This document shows positions 16,327 through 23,769 of a DNA stretch of 64,000 nt, one piece after another. Origin of the DNA: Microbacterium helvum (GTDB lineage Bacteria > Actinomycetota > Actinomycetes > Actinomycetales > Microbacteriaceae); NCBI RefSeq assembly GCF_014779795.1, contig NZ_JACXZS010000001.1, forward strand, positions 620,001 through 684,000. Direction: 5' to 3'. Under the pieces are notes generated by a model, which was not told the origin of the DNA, made no database searches, and was given only the letters and a program-made list of their open reading frames with translations. The translations under genes were made by a program, and so were the position numbers. Each line of letters opens with the position of its first letter. The stretch's first letter is position 1.

Positions 16327-17316
16327 TCACTTGATCCCCGATGTCGCGAACCCTTTGACCAGATACCGCTGGCCGAGCAGGAAGGCGAGGAACAGCGGGA
16401 TGAGCGACACGACCGACATCGCGAACATCGCGCCGTAGTTCGACGACGACTGCGCGTCGATGAATCCCTTGAGCGCCACCGACACCGGGAAGTTCTCGCG
16501 GGTGCGCAGGTAGATCAGCGGGCCGAAGAAGTCGCCCCACGTCCAGATGAAGGTGAAGATCGCCGTCGTCGCGAGCGCAGGCACCATGAGCGGCAGCGTC
16601 ACCTGGCCGAAGATGCGCAGGTGCCCTGCGCCGTCGATGCGGGCCGCCTCGAAGATCTCCTTCGGCAGGCCGCGGATGAACTGCACCATCAAGAAGATGA
16701 AGAAGGCGTCCACCGCGAGGAACTTCGGCACGATCAGCGGCAGGAAGGTCTCAAGCCACCCGAGCTGCCGGAAGATGATGAACTGCGGCACCAGCACGAC
16801 GTGGAAGGGCAGCATGATGGTGCCGAGCATGATCGCGAAGTACGCGTTGCGACCCCAGAACTTCAGGCGTGCGAACGCATAGGCGGCGAGCGAGCACGAG
16901 ACCAGGTTGCCGATGGTCGCGCCGATCACGAGGATCGTCGAGTTGATCAGGAAGTGGCTGAACGGCAGCTGCTGCGACGTCCACCCGTAGACGTAGTTGT
17001 CGAGCGTGAGGTTCGTCGTGAAGATCCCGAGGTCCGTGAAGATCTCGCTGTTGGGCTTGAGCGAGGACACCACGAGCCAGATGAGCGGGTAGATCATCAG
17101 GATCGACAGCGCGATCAGCGTGATGTGCTTGATCACCGACCGGACGTTGCTGCGACGTCGCAGCCGGCGTCGGCGCCGGTCGGAGGCATCCTGAGGCTCG
17201 ACGGCGCGGGACGTCGCGACTTCCTGGAGGGTGGTCATGGGGGTTCGTGCTCCTCGGCGGACGGGCGGATTCTCGCTGACGGGCGGGGACTCGGTGACGG
17301 ACGCGTCAGTCGTCAT
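16327..17316 (-). CDS. Carbohydrate ABC transporter permease, MalG/UgpE type
   Basis: Up to 329 residues with six transmembrane helices after an Arg-rich cytoplasmic start (about residues 46-60), and the EAA loop EAARIDGAGHLRIFGQVTLP near residues 220-240 that docks the ATPase. The start at 17316 overlaps the upstream permease stop by 11 bp. ATG 17238 (MTTLQEVA), preceded by GAGGAG, is a credible alternative that removes 26 low-complexity residues. No ATPase gene is in the window, so a shared MsiK-type ATPase elsewhere is expected, as is usual in actinobacteria. Confidence 0.9.
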   Translation of the reverse strand: MTTDASVTESPPVSENPPVRRGARTPMTTLQEVATSRAVEPQDASDRRRRRLRRRSNVRSVIKHITLIALSILMIYPLIWLVVSSLKPNSEIFTDLGIFTTNLTLDNYVYGWTSQQLPFSHFLINSTILVIGATIGNLVSCSLAAYAFARLKFWGRNAYFAIMLGTIMLPFHVVLVPQFIIFRQLGWLETFLPLIVPKFLAVDAFFIFLMVQFIRGLPKEIFEAARIDGAGHLRIFGQVTLPLMVPALATTAIFTFIWTWGDFFGPLIYLRTRENFPVSVALKGFIDAQSSSNYGAMFAMSVVSLIPLFLAFLLGQRYLVKGFATSGIK

Positions 17317-18256
17317 AGAAGACCCAGTACTTCGAGAACCAGAAGTTGATGGCAGTGAAGGCCGCGATCACCAGGAGCAGCAGCCAGGCCATCGCCGAGG
17401 CGTAGCCCATGTTCAGCTCGGTGAAGGCCTGCTTGTACAGGTACAGCGTGAAGAACATCGTCGAGTCCGACGGGCCGCCGGTCCCTCCCGAAACGATGTA
17501 GGCCTGCGTGAACGACTGGAACGCGAAGATGATCTGCAGCACCAGGTTGAAGAAGATGATGGGCGTCAGCAGCGGCAGCGTGATCGAGAAGAAGCGGCGG
17601 AACCGCCCGGCGCCGTCCATCTGGGCCGCCTCGTGGTACATCTCGGGGATCTGGCGCAGGCCCGCCAGGAAGATCACCATCGGCGACCCGAACGTCCACA
17701 CGTGCAGGATGATGATCGTCGCCAGGGCGAAATCGGGATGTGAGATCCAGCCCGGACCCTCGATGCCGAACCACGACAGGAAGGCGTTGACGAGCCCCTC
17801 CTTGCCGAAGACCTGACGCCACAGGATCGCGATCGCGACGGAGCCGCCGAGCAGGCTGGGCAGGTAGAAGATCGACCGGTAGAAGGCGAGCCCGCGCATG
17901 CCGCGGTCGAGCACCACGGCCACCGCGAGCGCGAGCGCAAGCTGCAGCGGCACCGACACGATCACGTACACGAGCGTCACGCGCAGCGAGTTCCACAGCC
18001 GCGCATCGCCCATCATCTGAGCGAAGTTGTCGAGCCCCGCCCATGTCGGCGGCTGCAGCAGGTTGTAGTCCGTGAACGCCAGGAACAGGGATGCGATCAT
18101 CGGGCCGATCGTGAAGACGATGAGCCCGATCAGCCAGGGCGCCAGGAACAGATGCCCGGCTTTGTTGTCGGGGTTCCTGCTCTTCGTCTTCGCGCCGCCG
18201 GATCTGCTGCGTCGCGCCTGCACCGCCATCTGGCGCAGCTCGCCGATGCTGCTCAC
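17306..18256 (-). CDS. Carbohydrate ABC transporter permease, MalF/UgpA type
   Basis: 316 residues from GTG 18256, with GAGGAGG seven bases before it; the longer frame to 18412 would run through the promoter and operator. Six helices, beginning AGHLFLAPWLIGLIVFTIGP, and the EAA loop HEAAQMDGAGRFRRFFSITL (about residues 213-232). It forms a heterodimer channel with the next permease. First gene of the minus-strand operon, divergent from the binding-protein gene. A LacI-type operator lies 25 bp before its start. Confidence 0.92.
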   Translation of the reverse strand: MSSIGELRQMAVQARRSRSGGAKTKSRNPDNKAGHLFLAPWLIGLIVFTIGPMIASLFLAFTDYNLLQPPTWAGLDNFAQMMGDARLWNSLRVTLVYVIVSVPLQLALALAVAVVLDRGMRGLAFYRSIFYLPSLLGGSVAIAILWRQVFGKEGLVNAFLSWFGIEGPGWISHPDFALATIIILHVWTFGSPMVIFLAGLRQIPEMYHEAAQMDGAGRFRRFFSITLPLLTPIIFFNLVLQIIFAFQSFTQAYIVSGGTGGPSDSTMFFTLYLYKQAFTELNMGYASAMAWLLLLVIAAFTAINFWFSKYWVFYDD

Positions 18257-18280
18257 GGGGACCTCCTCGTCGCCGGAAAC

Positions 18281-18299
18281 CGAGAAAGCGGTTTCACCG
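18281..18299 (-). promoter_or_regulatory. LacI-type operator, permease side
   Basis: Read on the minus strand: GGTGAAACCGCTTTCTCG, a near-perfect match to the operator at 18449-18466. It lies just downstream of the -10 box of the permease operon, where a repressor would block initiation. Confidence 0.75.
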
Positions 18300-18308
18300 T
18301 GGGCATCA

Positions 18309-18337
18309 GTATTACCCGATGCGTGCAGGAAGGTCAA
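18309..18337 (-). promoter_or_regulatory. Promoter of the permease operon
   Basis: On the minus strand TTGACC (18337-18332) and TAATAC (18314-18309) are separated by 17 bp, a near-consensus housekeeping promoter. Confidence 0.72.
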
Positions 18338-18417
18338 ACGTCGATCATCGTGAGTATTTCGCGGAATGGATGCCGCACCGCGACGCGCGGGATTCAATAG
18401 CGTGCCGGTCACAACAA

Positions 18418-18446
18418 TTGACAGCCATGCCCGGCTTTGCTACTTT
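18418..18446 (+). promoter_or_regulatory. Promoter of the sugar-binding protein gene
   Basis: TTGACA (18418-18423) and TACTTT (18441-18446) are spaced 17 bp apart. The operator begins three bases after the -10 box. Confidence 0.75.
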
Positions 18447-18448
18447 CC

Positions 18449-18466
18449 GGTGAAAGCGGTTTCTCC
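18449..18466 (+). promoter_or_regulatory. LacI-type operator, binding-protein side
   Basis: GGTGAAAGCGGTTTCTCC, with GAAAnCGnTTTC symmetry. Together with the copy at 18281-18299 it lets one regulator control both divergent units; the LacI gene at 21653 is the obvious candidate. Confidence 0.75.
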
Positions 18467-18544
18467 ATGCCACCGGTGACGTCCCGCCACCGGCGCTGCC
18501 ACCCGATGCCGGAGCCCACCGGCACGACGAAGAAATGAGACGCA

Positions 18545-19867
18545 ATGACGCGTAACGCACGTCCCATCGCGACACGGGTCGCGATGGGAGCGACCCTCGC
18601 CGCCACCCTGGCACTCGTCGGCTGCTCCGGCACCGGCACGGGCGCGGAGGCGACACCCACCGGCGGGTTCGATCCCGACGAGAAGGTCGAGCTCCACATC
18701 GCCTGGTGGGGCAACGACGAGCGCGCGGCCATCATGGCCGAGGCGATCGACATGTTCGAAGAGGAGTACCCGAACATCACGGTCGTCGAAGAGCCCGTCG
18801 GCGCTCCCGACGACCTGTTCAACCGGCTCGCGACGGACTTCGCCTCGGGCACCGCGCCGGATGTGTTCGCACTCGGCGGCGCCAAGCCCCAGGAGTACGG
18901 CGACGCGGGCGCGCTGCTCGACCTCTCGACCGTGAGCGAACAGCTGCCCACCGATGCCTACCCGGACTTCACGCTCACCAACGCCACCGTGGACGACACG
19001 CTGTACGGCCTGCCGACCGGTGGCAACGCGATCGGCCTGCTGGTCAACAAGGCCGTGTTCGAGAAGGCCGGCGTCGACCTGCCCGACGGCACGTGGACGT
19101 GGGACGACTTCATCGATGCGGCCAACGAGATCACCGCGAACGCCGGCGACGGCGTCGTCGGACTCGATCTGCGCATCCAGGACATCCTCGGCACCTACGT
19201 CGCGCAGTACGTCGACACCGGCATCTACGACTGGGACGGAGACCTCGCCGTCGACGCCGACACCATCCAGGACTGGTACGAGATGGAGCAGCAGCTGGTC
19301 GCCGACGGCGGCCTGCCCGACCCGTCGGTCATCGTCGAGCATTGGAACGTGACACCCGACCAGACGCTCTTCGGCACCGGCAAGGCCGGCATGTCGTTCG
19401 CCTACAGCAACCAGATCGGCTCGTACGGGGGCGGAGCGGGCGGCGACGTCGAGATCGTCGCCCCGCCGACATCGACCAAGAGCTCGGGCGTGGCGGTGCT
19501 GCCCTCGCAGTTCTGGTCTATCGCGGCGAGCACGAAGCACCCGGAGGCATCGGCCCTGCTCGTCGACTGGCTGCTGAATCAGCCCGAGCCGGCGAAGGTG
19601 ATCCTCGCCAACCGCGGTCTGCCGTTCAACCCCGAGACGCTCGCGGTCGTCAAGCCGCTGCTGGCCCCGGCCGACACGCAGGCGGCGGAGTACCTGGAAT
19701 CCGTGCTCGACGTCGGCGTCGTCGCTCCCCCGCAGCCGGCGGGCGGGTCGATCCTCAACGAGCTGTCACAGCGCATCGAGTCCGACATCCTCTTCGGCAA
19801 CACCTCTGCCGCCGACGGCGCACAGCAGTGGGTCGATGAGCTGACGGCGTCGCTCGCGAACGACTGA
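18545..19867 (+). CDS. Sugar ABC transporter substrate-binding lipoprotein
   Basis: 440 residues. Signal peptide with lipobox LALVGC (Cys 27) for membrane anchoring. The mature protein is a cluster-B extracellular binding protein, with FDPDEKVELHIAWWGNDE and NITVVEEPVGAPDDLFNRL early on. It should bind an oligosaccharide and deliver it to the divergent permeases. It is separated from them by a promoter region with matching operators, so expression is co-ordinated. The ligand is unknown. Confidence 0.93.
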   Translation: MTRNARPIATRVAMGATLAATLALVGCSGTGTGAEATPTGGFDPDEKVELHIAWWGNDERAAIMAEAIDMFEEEYPNITVVEEPVGAPDDLFNRLATDFASGTAPDVFALGGAKPQEYGDAGALLDLSTVSEQLPTDAYPDFTLTNATVDDTLYGLPTGGNAIGLLVNKAVFEKAGVDLPDGTWTWDDFIDAANEITANAGDGVVGLDLRIQDILGTYVAQYVDTGIYDWDGDLAVDADTIQDWYEMEQQLVADGGLPDPSVIVEHWNVTPDQTLFGTGKAGMSFAYSNQIGSYGGGAGGDVEIVAPPTSTKSSGVAVLPSQFWSIAASTKHPEASALLVDWLLNQPEPAKVILANRGLPFNPETLAVVKPLLAPADTQAAEYLESVLDVGVVAPPQPAGGSILNELSQRIESDILFGNTSAADGAQQWVDELTASLAND

Positions 19868-19877
19868 CCCTTCAGGT

Positions 19878-19910
19878 GTGCGGGCGGCTTCTCCGCGGAG
19901 CCGCCCGCAC
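19878..19910 (+). terminator. Hairpin after the binding-protein gene
   Basis: GTGCGGGCGGCT (19878-19889) and AGCCGCCCGCAC (19899-19910) make a perfect 12-bp stem followed by GCCTCTTTCCC. It may attenuate read-through from the abundant binding-protein message into the glycosidase gene. Confidence 0.75.
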
Positions 19911-19953
19911 GCCTCTTTCCCGGTCGCGATACGACCACGACCACGGAGGCGCA

Positions 19954-21600
19954 ATGGCTGCAATCGACGACGCCCTGGCACGGCTGCGAGAGACCGACGC
20001 CGCCGGGCGTGCCGGCATCCCGAGTTCCAGTCCGCTGCACGCCGGACTGCAGCGGAGCGGAGTCGGGTTCGCCGCGCTCGGCGGCGGCATCGAAGAGCGC
20101 TGGCACCGTGCACTGGGCGAGCTTGCGGAGTGCATCGGGCCGCTGGCCGGCGTCGACGCCCTGTTCGAGGGCGGGGCATACCCGGGCGCGTGGCTGGAGA
20201 GCACCGCCACCATCAGCGCCGAGATCCTCGACCGGTTCGCACCGTCCGTCACCCGGGCCACGCACCTGCTCTTCGCCGACCTGGCGCGCGAGGACGGACT
20301 GCTGCCCTACAAGGTCACCGCGGATGGTGCGGCGTTCACGCAGATCCAGATGGTGACACCGCTCGCGCGCGGAGTCTGGCACCATTACCTGCGCTCCGGC
20401 CGGACGCCGGACGCCCGCGACTACCTGCGGCGCATGTACGACGCCATGTCGCTCCACGACGCGTGGCTCGCGCAGCATCGCGATACGCGCGGCACGGGTG
20501 CCGTCGAGGCGTTCTGCACCTTCGACACCGGCCACGACCTGTCGCCGCGCTTCTGGCACGTGCCCGAGCGCTGCTTCCGCGGGGATCCGGCGCGCTTCGA
20601 CCCGGACGTCCCCGGGCTGCCCCGCATCGCGCCGGATCTCGCCGCGAACGTCGCGTGTCAGCGAGAGCACCTGGCGCTCATCGCGGCCGAGCTCGGCGAA
20701 GACGGGGCGCCGTGGCAGGAGCGGGCGGCAGCATCCGTCCGCGCATTGTTCGACCAGTGCTGGGACGAGTCCGACGGCATGTTCTACGACCGCACGCCTG
20801 ACGGGCACGTGCGGATCGCGTCGGACGTGCTGCTGCGCGTGCTGGCGTGCGGGATCGGCGACGACGACTTCTTCGAGCGCGCGCTGGAGCGCCACCTCAT
20901 GAACACCCGGCGATTCCTGTCGCAGGCAGGCTTCACCTCGATCGCGATGGACGACCCGCGCTTCGACGGCGATCACACCCGCAACTCGTGGGCGGGTCCC
21001 GTCAACCATCTGACACTGTTGCGCGCGCCGCAGGCATTCGCGGACCACGGCCGGCACGCCGAGCTCGGCCTCGTCCACCGTGCCGTCCTCGGAGCGGCCG
21101 CCGGGCACGACCGCTTCGCGCAGTGCCTCGACCCGTGGACCGGCGACGCCGGCTACACCAACGGCTACTCCCCCGCGATGCTGTGGCTGCTCGACGCCCT
21201 CGAGACCGACTGCGGCGTGCTGCCGCGCGCGGACGGCGAGGTGTGGCTGAGCGGGATGCCGCCCACGCGACTGGATCACGGTCAGTCTGCCGCCGCGACC
21301 GCGGCCGCCCGCACCGTCGGCGGAACGCGCTACGAGCTCGCCGCAGACGACGAAAGGGTCGAGGTGCATCGGGAGGGGCTCCTATGGCTGCGCTTCCCCC
21401 GCGGCTGGCGCGTGGTCGTGGGGCGCGACGGGCGCATCACCGGCGTCGTGGGGCTGTCGCCGGCGGTCGTCTCGGGAGAGCTGCGAATGGATGCTGCGCC
21501 CCCGCTGGCGCTCACACTCGGGCCGAACGACCACGTGTCGGTGGCCGACGGACAACCGACGGGCTGGCATCGCCCGGGATTCACACCGCCGCGCTTCTAG
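19954..21600 (+). CDS. Glycoside hydrolase of the MGH1-like (alpha/alpha)6 type
   Basis: 548 residues from ATG 19954, with GGAGG at 19945-19949; the longer frame to 19876 begins inside the hairpin. Most of the protein resembles the (alpha/alpha)6 barrel of GH63/mannosylglycerate-hydrolase-like enzymes, with WLESTATISAEIL, a central FCTFDTGHDLSPRFWH, and NSWAGPVNHLTLL and GYSPAMLWLLDAL in the later half. No signal peptide, so it probably hydrolyses the imported glycoside inside the cell. Exact linkage unknown; trehalase-like or neutral-glycoside activity are alternatives. It stands between the binding protein and the LacI gene. Confidence 0.72.
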   Translation: MAAIDDALARLRETDAAGRAGIPSSSPLHAGLQRSGVGFAALGGGIEERWHRALGELAECIGPLAGVDALFEGGAYPGAWLESTATISAEILDRFAPSVTRATHLLFADLAREDGLLPYKVTADGAAFTQIQMVTPLARGVWHHYLRSGRTPDARDYLRRMYDAMSLHDAWLAQHRDTRGTGAVEAFCTFDTGHDLSPRFWHVPERCFRGDPARFDPDVPGLPRIAPDLAANVACQREHLALIAAELGEDGAPWQERAAASVRALFDQCWDESDGMFYDRTPDGHVRIASDVLLRVLACGIGDDDFFERALERHLMNTRRFLSQAGFTSIAMDDPRFDGDHTRNSWAGPVNHLTLLRAPQAFADHGRHAELGLVHRAVLGAAAGHDRFAQCLDPWTGDAGYTNGYSPAMLWLLDALETDCGVLPRADGEVWLSGMPPTRLDHGQSAAATAAARTVGGTRYELAADDERVEVHREGLLWLRFPRGWRVVVGRDGRITGVVGLSPAVVSGELRMDAAPPLALTLGPNDHVSVADGQPTGWHRPGFTPPRF

Positions 21601-21652
21601 GATGAAGGCGCTGCGGCAGAGGGGGCCGGAGCGCCCGCGAGAGGAGACCTCC

Positions 21653-22654
21653 TTGGTCAGACGCACCCGAGCGACGACGATCGCCGAGGTCGCCCGGCAC
21701 GCCGGGGTGTCGCCGGCGACGGTGTCGCGGGTCATGAACGACCGCTTCCTCGGCGAGCCCGAGATCGCGGACCGCGTGCGCGCGGCGGCACGCGAACTCG
21801 AATACTCGCCCAACCACCTCGCCCGGAGCTTCGCCCTCGGGCAGACGAACGCGATCGCGTTCCTGGTGCCCGACCTCGCCAACCCGTCGTTCCAGGCGGT
21901 GCTCTCCGGCCTCAGCAAGGCGGCGGGCGACGAGGGGTACCGCGTGCTCGTGGCCGACTCCGCCGAGATCCCCGAGGACGAGCCGCTGCTCGCCGCCGAG
22001 ATCCGTCGTCGCTGCGACGCGCTGGTGCTGTGCGCACCGCGCATGGCCGAGGACGCTCTCGTGCGCACCACCGAGACGCTGGGCCCCGTCGTGCTGATGA
22101 ACCGGTCGAGCCCGTCGGTCACCGCCCCGACGCTGTCGGTCGACTCGCGCAGCGGCTTCGAGGCGCTCGCCCGCCATCTCTACTCGCTCGGCCACCGGCG
22201 GCTCGTGTACGTCGAAGGGCCGCCAGGGGTGGCGAACGAGAAGCGGCTGCAGGGGCTCGACGACTTCCGCGCGTCGGTCAAGGGCGTCACGGTCGAGCGG
22301 GTCGCCGGCGGTCCTGGAAGCGAGAGCGGCCTCGACGCGGTCGAGGCGGTGGTGCGGTCGAAGGCGACAGCCGCGCTGGCCTTCAACGATCTCGTCGCGG
22401 TGGGTCTCGTGCATGGCCTCGTGGAGCGTGGCGTGCGGGTCCCCGACGACCTCTCGGTGACCGGGTTCGACGACATCCCGTTCGCCCGCTTCATGTCGCC
22501 ATCGCTGACGACGGCGTCGGTGCCGCACGAGGTGCTCGGCGCGCTCGCGTGGAGCCGCATGCGCTCGCTCATCGAGGGCACGACGCCCGAGCACGACGTC
22601 GTCTTCCAGCCCCGTCTGGAGGTGCGCCGCTCGACGGCGGCGCCGCGAGGTTGA
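21653..22654 (+). CDS. LacI-family regulator of the oligosaccharide locus
   Basis: 333 residues from TTG 21653, with GAGGAG (21641-21646) ahead; ATG 21602, two bases past the glycosidase stop, is the alternative and adds 17 residues. Helix-turn-helix TTIAEVARHAGVSPATVSRV, sensor domain with VTGFDDIPFARFMSPSLTT. It follows the glycosidase gene directly. It is the likely ligand-responsive repressor for the paired GAAAnCGnTTTC operators at 18281-18299 and 18449-18466, a link inferred from location. Confidence 0.88.
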   Translation: MVRRTRATTIAEVARHAGVSPATVSRVMNDRFLGEPEIADRVRAAARELEYSPNHLARSFALGQTNAIAFLVPDLANPSFQAVLSGLSKAAGDEGYRVLVADSAEIPEDEPLLAAEIRRRCDALVLCAPRMAEDALVRTTETLGPVVLMNRSSPSVTAPTLSVDSRSGFEALARHLYSLGHRRLVYVEGPPGVANEKRLQGLDDFRASVKGVTVERVAGGPGSESGLDAVEAVVRSKATAALAFNDLVAVGLVHGLVERGVRVPDDLSVTGFDDIPFARFMSPSLTTASVPHEVLGALAWSRMRSLIEGTTPEHDVVFQPRLEVRRSTAAPRG

Positions 22655-22691
22655 GCGTCACCGGGCGGGCGACCTCAGTGAGAATGGGAAC

Positions 22692-23714
22692 ATGCTGCGG
22701 GATCTCGGTCTGGAGAGTTCCGGCTCGGACGACGCCGTCTACCGGTTCCTCATCGCCCACGCCTCGGCGAGCGCGTCCGACCTCGCCAGGGCGCTCGCGA
22801 TACCCGCGCCGATCGCGGACGGTGCGATCGCGCACCTGCGGGATCTCGGCCTGATCGTCCTCGAGCCCACGGGACCGGCATCCGCATCGCCGACCGAGTC
22901 GCGCTGGCGCGCCGTCGCGCCGGAGCTCGCGATCGGGCCCATGGTGGCGCGGTCGCGCGATCGGCTGCGTCGCGCCGAGGATGCGTTCCTCGAGCTGGTC
23001 GAAGCCTACCGGCGCGAGCACACGGCCGCCGCCGCGTCGGACCTCGTCGAGTTCGTCGACGGCCGGTCCGCGCAGGCCGCCTGGATCAGCAGGCTCGAGA
23101 GCGGCGCGCACCGATCGATCGACGTGTTCCAGACCGGACGCAACCTCGTGGTGCCCGTCGCCGACAGCATCTACGAGGATCCGCCCGAGCCCGACGCGGA
23201 ACCCGAAGCCTCGACCGGCTTCGATCCCCTTGCGGAGCCCGCCGCCGCGCATCATGACGGGGTGCGCTACCGCGTCGTCGTCGACAGCGACTTCCTCACC
23301 GAGCCCGCCGCGATCCGCGCGCTGGACGAGCGGCTGGCGCTCGGCCACGAGGTCCGTATCGTCGATGACCCGCTCGCCAAGCTCGTGATCGTCGACGGCG
23401 AGCTGGGCATGATCCAGGTGAGCGGCACCGCGTCGGTCGTCCTGCGTGCGCCGCTGGTCGTGCTGGGCGCCCAGCTCTTCGAGACGACGTGGCGCCACGC
23501 ACGCCCGTACTTCAGCGACGGTGCACAGCTGTCGACGGACGACCGGCGGGTGCTGCAGCTCATGCTGGCCGGGCTGACCGATGCCGCGGCCGCAAGTCAG
23601 CTCGGCACGTCGCCGCGCACCATCCAGCGGCGGCTGCGAGCGCTCATGAACCGCGCGCAGGTGACCTCGCGTGTGCAGTTGGGGTGGCACGCGATGCGCA
23701 ACAACTGGATCTAG
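22692..23714 (+). CDS. Helix-turn-helix regulator, TrmB/LuxR-like architecture
   Basis: 340 residues. The N-terminal 60 residues form a winged-helix-like segment (DDAVYRFLIAHASASASDLA). The middle (about 150-260) resembles the phospholipase-D-like sensor of TrmB proteins. The C-terminus is a LuxR/sigma-4-type helix-turn-helix: LQLMLAGLTDAAAASQLGTS and RTIQRRLRALM (about 288-322). Similar proteins with this N- and C-terminal DNA-binding pair are common in actinobacteria, often beside secreted proteases; the subtilase is the convergent neighbour. Effector and target unknown. GAGAAT six bases before ATG 22692 could be a -10 for leaderless transcription. Confidence 0.7.
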   Translation: MLRDLGLESSGSDDAVYRFLIAHASASASDLARALAIPAPIADGAIAHLRDLGLIVLEPTGPASASPTESRWRAVAPELAIGPMVARSRDRLRRAEDAFLELVEAYRREHTAAAASDLVEFVDGRSAQAAWISRLESGAHRSIDVFQTGRNLVVPVADSIYEDPPEPDAEPEASTGFDPLAEPAAAHHDGVRYRVVVDSDFLTEPAAIRALDERLALGHEVRIVDDPLAKLVIVDGELGMIQVSGTASVVLRAPLVVLGAQLFETTWRHARPYFSDGAQLSTDDRRVLQLMLAGLTDAAAASQLGTSPRTIQRRLRALMNRAQVTSRVQLGWHAMRNNWI

Positions 23715-23725
23715 CGGAACAGCGA

Positions 23726-23755
23726 AGGGCGGCCGGCTCGCGACCGACCGCCCCT
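23726..23755. terminator. Bidirectional hairpin between regulator and subtilase genes
   Basis: AGGGCGGCCGG (23726-23736) pairs with CCGACCGCCCCT (23744-23755) apart from one mismatch, in the 55-bp gap between convergent genes. Confidence 0.6.
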
Positions 23756-23769
23756 GCCTCGTACGACCG

